DNA of 64,000 bases from Gibbula magus (taxonomy: Eukaryota > Mollusca > Gastropoda > Trochida > Trochidae): contig OW388290.1 of NCBI GenBank assembly GCA_936450465.1, positions 25,409,457 to 25,473,456 of the forward strand. The letters are read 5' to 3'. The position numbers were made by a program, and so were the translations under genes. The notes beneath the pieces are model-generated. The model was not told the DNA's origin. It was given only the letters and a program-made list of their open reading frames with translations, and did not search any database. Shown here in pieces: positions 11,195-19,668 of this stretch. The stretch's first letter is position 1, and each line of letters starts with the position of its first letter.

Positions 11195-11680
11195 TTCATA
11201 ACATTTTATTTGTTGCAACTCACCATATGTGCTGTTTATGTACAATTATTTTCACTCACCTTGCATGTTCATCCCAATCGCAAATATAACATATTTACTA
11301 GTGTCCAATTAATATTTAGCAACATAATTATGCATGTGCAGAAATCGAAACTACACTTCCGGCCATTTACAGGCGCAATAGTTATATGATCTATTCAACA
11401 TTATTAACTCATATTTGCCTTTTTGTTTGTGGGAAATAGATTCCAAAATTAGATTTGACTAATTGACATGGCGCGCGTCAATCGCGGTGAAGTACGCGGT
11501 TTCCGATAATAAAAAAAACCCCAAAAAACTACTTTTACCTTCATATCGTCAATGTACAAAGTCGACTATTGTAAAAATTTTAGTTTTCGATAACAGTCAT
11601 AGCTTCCCGATACAATAACACCATTTATTCGTTTGGAATAATTTGTGACCGCAACAACACAATGGATGAACCTTTAAATG
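11195..11680 (+). repeat. ~480 bp interspersed repeat family, copy 2
   Basis: Aligns through its length with 17740-18240. Landmarks are CCATATGTGCTGTTTA, CATATTTACTAGT, ATTATGCATGTGCAGAAA, AGTTATATGA, GATTCCAAAATTA, GGCGCGCG, TTTACCTTCATATCGTCAAT, GTTTTCGATAACAGT and AACAACACAATGGATG. A 124-codon open frame starting at 11015 overlaps it but is interrupted in the other copy, so it is not called. Confidence 0.75.
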
Positions 11681-11729
11681 TCCTATGCCTCGTACACACG
11701 GTGCCCTCGCTAAATTTCGGTTTGGAGTT

Positions 11730-11858
11730 AACACATTGAAGATTAAAACAGATCGCTTTGCAAACGTTAAATTAATGGATAAATAATGTTTTAATTGCAT
11801 TCATGAAACTAAGGATGAACTCAACACACTATTAAAATGCCCGTTGTATCACATGTAG
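11730..11858 (+). pseudogene. LINE reverse transcriptase C-terminal fragment with an internal stop
   Basis: In one plus frame the translation gives LKIKTDRFANVKLMDK, a stop (TAA at about 11784), then CFNCIHETKDELNTLLKCPL followed by YHM and a TAG stop. This is the Cys-x2-Cys ... Asp-Glu-x-x-x-Leu-Leu-x-Cys-Pro-Leu-Tyr tail of invertebrate non-LTR retrotransposons, the same family feature as at 1729-2025 but on the other strand. The stop shows it is dead. No RT core is present upstream, where the sequence is instead the ~480 bp repeat. Confidence 0.7.
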
Positions 11859-12660
11859 GCCTATGCATGACTTGTCTGTGCCAAACTTTTGAAAGCGACG
11901 TTAATTAAAACTCAAATCATCTCAAGTCAAATCATTTCCTATCTTTTGACTAAATACTGTCTCACTATACATACATTGTGCTTACTGCATTTCATGAAGC
12001 CTAACTTAATCAATGGTTTTTAATACGGACTTTCAACTATCACAAAAATACGAATGCTGTCGCGCTTACATTATTGTTGGTATATGATTTAGTTTAAACA
12101 CTGGAGAAAATATTACTTTCATCGTGTATGCTATCGAAATATACTACGTTCACAAATATATTGAAAGTCTTAAAAATGCACCTGTTTCAAGCTAAAGAAA
12201 TACATTCAAATACTTTCAACTATACCAATTATTATTTACCTACTCTTTGTACATTAATATTCTAATGTAATCTAATCGGTTATTCTGAATCGACCTTAAT
12301 TATTATCATGACTAAGGATTAGGAAATTTACATGCATATTAAGTTTATAATTGTGCTGGTTTAGGAACACTAATAGTCTATAGCTGATTGTAGCTGAAAT
12401 AATGGAAGGACATGATGAAATATTAACAATTGTAGTTCTCTATTATGTATTTAAATTTTCACATTACCGGGTAAGACTTACACATAAATAAGTTAGTTTT
12501 GGCATAATCATGTACATTAATGAGTTAGTTCATACCATTGCCCAAAGATACACTTGGAATATTTATTATGATATATCAAGAATAATATTTCCCTTTGTTT
12601 GCTGACAATTGATTGATTGAAACATATATTATTCATTTAAGAAACGAATTAGGTAAAAGT
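11859..12660. other. AT-rich stretch with no feature seen
   Basis: No repeat or coding signal recognised. Confidence 0.5.
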
Positions 12661-12664
12661 TATA

Positions 12665-13720
12665 AAACTTATAGAAGCCCTCTCAACATAAATATGGGCG
12701 GGCAGGCATGTTCACTAAAACCTTTAAACGACTAGTTCGCCGAAAGCTATAAGAAACACACATTTTCTGATTAACAGGTTTATAATTTATATATGTTGAA
12801 GACAAATTTATTAATTTTGTCCTGAAACCCTCATATGGGCGTGGCAAGCATTTTGCAGAGCTGCCTACTTGTACACTTTTGGTGTATTTTGTACACTTGA
12901 CAGTCTTAGAATATGATTTTAAACCAATGTTGCAAATTGTACACCTCTTCTCTGGAAATATGTAAAAAGTTCATTTCATAAATTTATGTATAGAGTAATG
13001 AAGTTCCGAACTGTTACAGAGTTGAATTATAACCTAATTCCAGAGTTAACCCCATTAAACAAAGTCAGACAATGATTATTGTTGTCAAACCAGAGCATGA
13101 TATCTTGGAACTAATAGTACCATGCTAACTTCATCGAGTTGTACACCTTAACATTACAAAATACTCCAAAATAGCTATATATCTACACTTAACTTGAAAG
13201 GAGGGTAGACAGCTCTGATTTTGCCTGAAACCTTTTAACGACTACTCTAAAACAAAAAGATATAGGAAGCTAACATTTCAGGATAATATCATTGTTACAT
13301 GAAGACTAAAGTTTGTTCATTTGGTCCTCTAGACTCTAGGCTCTAGAGAGCTGAAATCATTTTGATGTGAGTTCTTCTAACATGTGCTTTGAGAAATGGT
13401 TGTTGAGAAAGAGAAGTCGAGTCTTGAAAACAAAACATTGATGGTCAAACAAAATTTGCCAATATTCTAAATTTAGATTTGGTGACCGTTACCCAAAACA
13501 TGGGCCACAAGGGTTTTACCTAAAACTGAAATGTTGTGTACTGAATCATTGATAAATGCGGATTCTAAATTGCAGATATGGTTACCCTTTGACCCACAAT
13601 GTAGGTCACAGGGGTCAATGACCTAAAAGCTATTTTCAACTTCTTCTCTAAAGCTCTAGAACGCTGAAATGTTGCGTACAAACGTTTTAGCGAGTGACTC
13701 AAAACTGAGTACTGGTAACA
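12665..13720 (+). repeat. old mosaic repeat with internal direct copies
   Basis: Two diverged direct copies of an AAACCTTT.AACGACTA segment followed by GAAAGCTATAAGAA-like sequence lie at about 12719 and 13231. Two further copies of a CTCTAGA...GCTGAAAT segment lie at about 13330 and 13650. Paired GGGCCACAAGGGTT and TAGGTCACAGGGGTCA segments follow. This pattern of repeated TGACC/GGTCA and CTAGA motifs is seen in molluscan mosaic repeats. No coding potential. Confidence 0.5.
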
Positions 13721-14206
13721 GTTGTCATGACTCAGATTGTGAACAGCTACTTCAACATTTGCTGTTATGCTGTAGCAAAGTTTCCCCACTTGCAGCGCCG
13801 ATAAATTGGCTTCAGTTCTCATTGTTTCTATTTCTCAACAATTGTGCGCTTATGTTTATCAGGTTGAGAACTATAAAGTCATCCAAATTCTCACACTTAA
13901 AAGGAGGTTAAGGTTCCTTACCAATTTAAAAATCTCGAGAAAATGTTAATATTTTACTACAAACGTGGAAGAACGTATGCTATATCCATTTCTGTGTGTG
14001 TGGGAGGATATATGAGTTTCAAATGTAGAGGGCCTTAATTTCATTAAAGGGTTATGGTTACACGTTTTTGCAAGACAAAAATACAATTTTATCGTTATTT
14101 TCAAGCTTTTAACACTTAAAATTGGAATTTTACAAATTTTATTGCTTTCTGTTAAACATAAATATGTATCAGGTCTTTGAAGGGCATTTAGAAATGGTAT
14201 ACTTAA

Positions 14207-14915
14207 GAACAAGAAGATTTTCTGGATAACAACTTCTTTAATGTGAAATTACACGACGTTTCGGAGTACATACTCACTCCTTCATCAGGTGGAATGTAAG
14301 GAAATAACAATATATGGTACATTTATATAGCAAACAAAAACATTAGTGAGGAAACTCAATCAGGGAGATTAACATGCATGAGAATGGTATACAATGGGGA
14401 TTTCTTATACAAACATGATGGGGGTGAAGCATGAGAATGGTATATACAATGAGGATTTGCAATACAAACATGAGGGGGAGTAAGTAGATAAACAATGGCC
14501 TGTAGGCTTTATTGAAGATGTAAATAAACACACATGATGAGACGAGGGAGGCCAGTTGGCTTTATTGAAATTGTTGAACAAATAATAATTACAGTTGATT
14601 GGAAGAGAGGCCAATTGTTGATATGGGTGACTTTGAAGTTTTTGCATGGTGATTGGAGCTGATAGGTGTTGATTGGTGGGGACTCCTCGGATTATTTGCT
14701 CCGACAGGAGTGGATGGAAGGTAGGGATACTTGGATTTTGTTGGTTCGGTTCTCCTCGGATATTTCCTCCGACAGGAGATAGAAGTTCTAGACGAGTGAA
14801 TCCCAAGCACATGGGCTTTCCTTACATTCCACCTGATGAAGGAGTGAGTATGTACTCCGAAACGTCGTGTTTTTTCACATTTAAGAAGTTGTTATCCAGA
14901 AAATCCTCCTGTTCT
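14207..14915. mobile_element. 709 bp inverted-repeat element with hammerhead-like half-cores
   Basis: Arms at 14207-14301 and 14820-14915 are inverted copies over about 95 bases. Each arm encodes, pointing inward to outward, CTGATGA, a GGAGT...ACTCC stem, and GAAAC then GTCGTG (right arm 14833-14863; left arm on the minus strand). CTGATGA plus GAAA are the conserved halves of the hammerhead ribozyme core, known from Penelope-like retroelements and retrozymes. However, an unpaired A sits at the base of stem II and no helix III partner is obvious. Inside are direct repeats of a GCATGAGAATGGTAT...ACAAACATGA unit (about 14376 and 14430) and two CTCCTCGGA...TCCGACAGGAG hairpins (about 14683 and 14750). 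A 135-codon minus frame (14405-14812) is uninterrupted but has no motif I recognise. Confidence 0.65.
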
Positions 14916-15059
14916 CATTAATATGTATGTCAAATAATCACAAGATTTAGATTTGCTTGGGGAATATATCACTGTTTGATAAAAATATATTTCAACAACA
15001 AATTTAAACCAAAAGCATATGTTTCAAGGCTAACTTGAATAATAATTTTTTTAAACCTT

Positions 15060-15800
15060 GAGAAATTGGCAATTTTAACTTGCAAGGGAGATAACTCTTA
15101 TAATATATGCACGACCGTTTCCCCTTAAAGAGGTTCCCAACAATAATCAAAATACATGAAAAATTGCTGTAAATTGGCATGATGCAAGCGGAATATGTAT
15201 TATTCGAGATTCAAAAAGAAAAAGTGCATGTTACGGACCTTTTTTGGTGCAAAATGATGGGTTTTTTTTGTGGTAATGTCTAAAAAAAATGGCAAACTTG
15301 TTTTATTTTGTTAAAGTCACTTTTTTAAAAATAATGACACTCATTCAGAGCTATATTGTTGTTTTCTTTCATGAATGGAATGTTATTGGAATAGAACAGT
15401 GATTTCTAAAATTTGTATGGTTTTTTTTTTCATGAACCTTTATATGATAAACTATAATGTAAACAATGGATTCTGTAGAAATAACTTCAAAAGTCCTGTT
15501 CAAGAATCAAAATAAATGAAAAATAATTCAAACATGATATAACTTGTGGAAAACTCGCCACTGAAGAATAACAGAAGATAAAAAATATATGTCACGGACC
15601 TACGTTATGAGTAATTTAATGCTGAAAATGAATTTTTATGAAAAGTATTGGCAAAGGGAGGTAACTCTTCGGTGGAAAATTAATCTTTACATTATTAAGT
15701 TATATAAGGTTGAAGAGCAAAATTTTGTTTTACCATAAAACATAAACTATTTCACACAACCATAATGCCATTACCTTTCTTTATTAGTATTCCAAAGGCA
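15060..15800 (+). repeat. diverged tandem pair of a ~370 bp repeat
   Basis: Segments around 15120-15245 and 15490-15605 share CAAAATA.ATGAAAAAT, a stretch before ATGT.ACGGACCT, and nearby copies of GGGAG.TAACTCTT (15092, 15657). Non-coding and old. Confidence 0.45.
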
Positions 15801-15807
15801 ATTTGAT

Positions 15808-16831
15808 TATGTCCCCCGAAAATTTTTTCGGGAGACATAATGTTTTCGCCTCCGTCCGTCATTCCGTTATTCCGTCATTCCGAAATGCTTTCTTTTCCGG
15901 GCCATATCTCAAAAACCGTTCAATATTTGTTCACGAAACTTGGTATGTGGTTAGACCTAGTGGTGGAGTGCTGCCTTTTGCTATTTTGGTTTTTCTGAAT
16001 TTTTTATTTTTTCTGGTTTCCATGGAAACAATTTGAACTTAGTGCAAATTGGGGGTAGGGACCTTTTCCGGCCTCTATTTCAAAATCTATCTAGTATTTC
16101 TTTACGAAACTTGGTATATGGTTAGACCTAGTGGTGGAGTGATGCCTTTTGCTATTTTGGTTTTTCTGAATTTTTTATTTTTTCTGGTTTCCATGGAAAC
16201 AATTTGAACTTAGTGCAAATTGGGTGTAGGGACCTTTTCCGGCCTCTATTTCAAAATCTATCTAGTATTTCTTTACGAAACTTGGTATATGGTTAGACCT
16301 AGTGGTGGAGTGGTGCCTTTTGCTACTTTGGTTATTCTGAATTTTTGTTGTTCTGGTTTCCATGGAAACAATTTGAACTTAGTGCATTTTCCTTTTCCGG
16401 TCTCTATCTCCAAAACCGTTCAATATTGTTTCACCAAACTTTGTATTTGCAGAGACCTAGTGATAGAGTGGTGCTTTTTGCATCTATCTAGTATTTCTTT
16501 ACGAAACTTGGTATATGGTTAGACCTAGTGGTGGAGTGGTGCCTTTTGCTACTTTGGTTATTCTGAATTTTTGTTGTTCTGGTTTCCATGGAAACAATTT
16601 GAACTTAGTGCATTTTCCTTTTCCGGTCTCTATCTCCAAAACCGTTCAATATTGTTTCACCAAACTTTGTATTTGCAGAGACCTAGTGATAGAGTGGTGC
16701 TTTTTGCTACTTTGGCTATTCTGAATTTTTTATTTCTCGTTATTAATGCAGTATTGAACTTTGTGCTTAGCGTAAGTGAAAAATAAGGGTAATATGACTA
16801 GGTTGGATTGAAAGTTGGAGCGGGGGACATC
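15808..16831 (+). repeat. CCCCCG-bounded mosaic repeat with ~170 bp internal units
   Basis: The left end is a hairpin, ATGTCCCCCGAAAATTTTTT then CGGGAGACAT, followed by TCCGTC repeats. The right end is GCGGGGGACAT (to about 16831). Between them are six copies or part-copies of a ~170 base unit. The unit reads: TTCCGG, a TATCTC.AAAACC segment, GTTCAATATT, CGAAACTTGGTAT, AGACCTAGTGGTGGAGTG, CCTTTTGCTA, then TTTCCATGGAAACAATTTGA. The unit is homologous to the one in 40158-40792 on the opposite strand. Short open frames (77-100 codons) in it are repeat products. Confidence 0.75.
16256..16707 (+). repeat. identical 226 bp tandem duplication
   Basis: Bases 16256-16481 and 16482-16707 look identical by eye, whereas the other units of the same mosaic repeat differ at many positions. 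This is either a very recent duplication or an assembly artefact. Confidence 0.9.
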
Positions 16832-17764
16832 ACAGTGCATCACATGCACATATTTCTAGTTTTCAATGTTTCTTACAACACACTGTTGATGAAACATTGA
16901 CCAATGCTATTAAGTTCTGAGAGCGAAAATCTGACAATTGAAGATGTACGTGGGCAATTGTTACAAACCACCTAGATTACAGAGTAAAATAACAAAATAT
17001 ATCTCTTTATGATAAAACAAATACTATGTTTCACAATTATAATACAATGATTTTTTTCATGTGCATGTGACTACAAGGTCTATCTTTTTCTGACAACTGA
17101 GGATGCTTAGAAGCAATGGTAAAGAACCCCCTTAAGTATGCTATATATAACTATGAAATAACAATAGAAGAAGAGAACAAATATCACTTATTTTTTTACT
17201 ATTTTCTGTCATGATATGGGGATTTTAGTCTACACCATTTGAATTAGAAAGATCGAAAGGACCGTGCAGAAAATGTGCAGCAATTGTGCACCTACACTGA
17301 AACTCGTGACCTTCCTATGGTATCTGACCTCGCTTTCGCTCGATCAGGTACCATCGGAAGGACACTCGTTTCGTATAATTCGTATATAATGAGACCTCGT
17401 GTAGTATTCTATATTTACTGAATAACTAAGCAATATTAGGCTTGAATATGCAGATCCGAAGTATACAGACGATGAAATAGATGAGACAGATGATGCAGAA
17501 GGTGACCATTTGATATTACAAGTGAATCTGCTTATGGCACTATTATGTTCTGCTTTCCATTGAAATATTTTGAACGAAGAGGTCAGACAAGTAAAATAAT
17601 TTGAACTAAGAGGCTATGAAACGAACCCCAAATACGGAAACAAGTTCATTTCTTCTACATTTGTAATAGATTAACCTTTTTGGATTTTCTTCTTTTGGTT
17701 TGGCGTAAGTGGTAAATTCGGGTAAGGTAATAAGGTTGGATTGAAAGTTGGAGCAGGGAACATC
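16768..17764 (+). repeat. direct pair of a ~60 bp repeat around unassigned DNA
   Basis: GTAAGTG..AA..GGGTAA followed by AGGTTGGATTGAAAGTTGGA, then GC.GGG.ACATCA occurs at about 16770-16831 and again at 17704-17764. The interval between them is otherwise unassigned. It includes the hairpin at 17304 and an acidic open stretch at about 17435-17560. Confidence 0.7.
17304..17368. repeat. short hairpin with a GC-rich loop
   Basis: The left arm runs from ACTCGTGACCTTCCTATGGT to TCTGA and is complementary to TCAGGTACCATCGGAAGGAC then ACTCGT with few mismatches. The loop is CCTCGCTTTCGCTCGA. Probably a small MITE remnant. Confidence 0.7.
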
Positions 17765-18240
17765 ATTTTATTTGGCTTCAATACGTTCCAAAACACAATT
17801 ATGTGCCATATGTGCTGTTTACAATACAAACAAATTGCATATTCATCCCCAATTGGCAAACATATCATATTTACTAGTTTCCAATTAAAATCGATTAACA
17901 TCATTAATATGCATGTGCAGAAACCGAAAGTGCACGTCGTATTTACATGCACAGAAGTTATATGACCTATTGAACATTATCAACCAAATTTTGTCTTGTT
18001 TTAAAAAGATTCCAAAATTACGTTTGACTCATTGGCGCGCGCCACACGCTGTGCATTGTCAAGTTGTCGATCAGAAATCGATACCTTTACCTTCATATCG
18101 TCAATATACTAAGTCGAGTACAATCAAATGGTAGTTTTCGATAACAGTTGGTACTGCTCGATAAAATAAGACTATTTATAACGTTTGGCATGTTTGACCC
18201 CCATGGCCAACAACACAATGGATGTACCCTTTGATATCTG
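17765..18240 (+). repeat. ~480 bp interspersed repeat family, copy 3
   Basis: Same landmarks and orientation as 11195-11680. It ends with AACAACACAATGGATGTACC at about 18228, immediately upstream of the candidate terminal exon at 18367. Confidence 0.75.
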
Positions 18241-18366
18241 AGGCCACGGGCATTATAACACCTTTGTCCTGTGTCAGTACTTCAAATTATTTTTTAGATT
18301 TAGATTCGCATCACAAATGGTTGATTGCTAATAGATGAAATATTTATATTTCTGTTTTAATTTCAG

Positions 18367-18433
18367 GTATTATGAAGATCCAAATGGTGATTCAACTGTA
18401 AACCTTCCAGTCCCGTACTGCTGCTTTGTTTAG
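18367..18433 (+). CDS. candidate terminal coding exon of an unidentified gene
   Basis: A good 3' splice site (a T-rich tract then TTTTAATTTCAG, ending 18366) is followed by an open stretch. Read from 18368 it encodes YYEDPNGDSTVNLPVPYCCF then V and TAG at 18431. An AATAAA lies 99 bases after the stop, followed by a T/GT-rich stretch, the order expected of a last exon. The split base G at 18367 requires an upstream exon ending after two codon bases. I could not identify that exon with confidence. No family is recognised. The exon lies inside the putative 13.9 kb element, between the ~480 bp repeat and the right AACGTT array, so it could belong to a gene carried by the element or to a captured fragment. 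A chance match is possible. Confidence 0.3.
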
Positions 18434-18531
18434 TGGAGAAAAGAAGCATGCAGTTAACAAAATTGCGACTTAACATGTCAAGCTTATAAATGAAAAATTA
18501 ATGTGCACAATATGTATTTACACTGCGATGC

Positions 18532-18537
18532 AATAAA
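18532..18537 (+). terminator. poly(A) signal AATAAA after the candidate exon
   Basis: CAATAAAC followed within 15-30 bases by TTTTGG...TTGTCTTGTCTCTTTT, which has the composition of a downstream GU/U-rich element. It is supportive only in combination with the exon at 18367. Confidence 0.3.
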
Positions 18538-18944
18538 CTTTTGGTTCTGACTTGTCTTGTCTCTTTTGCATGAGTTGAAGTTAAATTATCCTAGTGCCCA
18601 TTGTCCTCTTTTCACAAATCACACTTAGGTGATCGTTAAATACTAATGTTATGTTTGAAGAAATTTGAAAATCAAACTTTTGTGAAATAGCCCTAACTGG
18701 GTTTGTTTTTCATTTACAAATTGTCTATTAGAAACCACTGACATTTAATTGATCCTTCAGAGAATCTAATGTTTAAGATTGCTAACTAAACAATTCCTTA
18801 AGTAGGATTCTAAGAGGCAATTGTCAATGAAAAATACATGGTCGAATAAGTACCAAAACATGCACTGAATATCGTAGATAAACAAACATGTATGAAAAAA
18901 CAAAACTTCAGCAAGCAAACATTTCATACAAGTTTAAAGGTTTC

Positions 18945-19656
18945 CTGTGTTCAGGGGAGTTAGTTTCTGACATAAATGGGATGTAGGTTTTCTATTTTCA
19001 GGGCATGTTCGGTTCCAAAGAAACATTGTTTTCCATGTTCAGGGGGCGTTGGTTTCTGACGTTGTGGCGATGTTGGTTTCCGACATTGAGAAAACGTTGG
19101 TTTACAACGTTCAGGGGACGTTGGTTTACAACGTTGAGTGGATGTTGGCTTCCAACGTTCAGGGGACGTTGGTTTCCGATGTTGTGGGGACGTTGGTTTC
19201 TAACGTTGTTGGGATGTTGGTTTCCGACGTTGAGAGAACGTTGTTTTACAACGTTCAGGGGACGTTGGTTTACAACGTTGAGAGGACGTTGGTTTTCAAC
19301 GTTCAGGAAATGTTGGTTCCAAACGTTGTTGGGATGTTGGTTTCCGACGTTGAGAGAACGTTGTTTTACAACGTTGCTAGAACTTTGATTTTGTAACGTT
19401 ACAAAACTAACGTTAGAATTACGTAAAAAGGAATCTACAAATAACGTCCAAATAACGTTACAAAACTAACGTTGGCAGGACGTTGGTTTTGTAATGTTTC
19501 AAAACTAACGTTGCCACGACGTTGGTTTTGTAACGTTACAAAATAACGTTATAAATACGTAAAAAGGAATCTACAAATAACGTCCAAACAACGTTGCAAA
19601 CAACGTTACTGACACCTTCTGACAACGTTGTCACAACGTTGTGACAACGTAAAATT
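18945..19656. repeat. right subterminal AACGTT array, inverted and more diverged
   Basis: Units of roughly 45-50 bases carry GGACGTTGGTTTCCGACGTT, GAGAGAACGTTGTTTTACAA and CGTTCAGGGG. They then grade into TAACGTTACAAAACTAACGT with AACGTCCAAA..ACGTT. The orientation is opposite to the left array. The first part (18945-19005) is eroded. Two overlapping plus frames of 115 and 127 codons (19005-19396) follow the repeat period and are not genes. Confidence 0.85.
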
Positions 19657-19668
19657 GTTTGCTGGGTA

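Larger units (their letters stand above)
5751..19666. mobile_element. putative 13.9 kb TA-flanked element with CCCAGCAAAC termini
   Basis: The left end is CCCAGCAAACAGACAACGTT (5751) and the right end ACGTAAAATTGTTTGCTGGG (to 19666). The outer 11 bases are a perfect inverted repeat. TA lies directly outside both ends (5749-5750, 19667-19668), consistent with a TA target-site duplication. Each end is followed inward by an array of AACGTT palindromes, in inverted orientation relative to the other end. The interior holds other repeats and one candidate terminal exon but no transposase domain that I can recognise. It could be one very large non-autonomous element or two separate copies of a smaller family that happen to face each other. 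The matching TA and the inverted array orientation favour one unit but do not prove it. Confidence 0.5.

Noticed and set aside
15803..16786. Several open frames of 69-100 codons with repeated peptide MVRPSGGV
   Set aside because: They arise from the ~170 base repeat unit. Frames shift between units and the element is a non-coding mosaic repeat.
19005..19396. Two overlapping plus frames (127 and 115 codons) with Trp/Phe/Arg- or Val/Leu-rich repeats
   Set aside because: Both frames translate the same ~45-50 base AACGTT repeat. A repeat free of stops in two frames is not evidence of coding.
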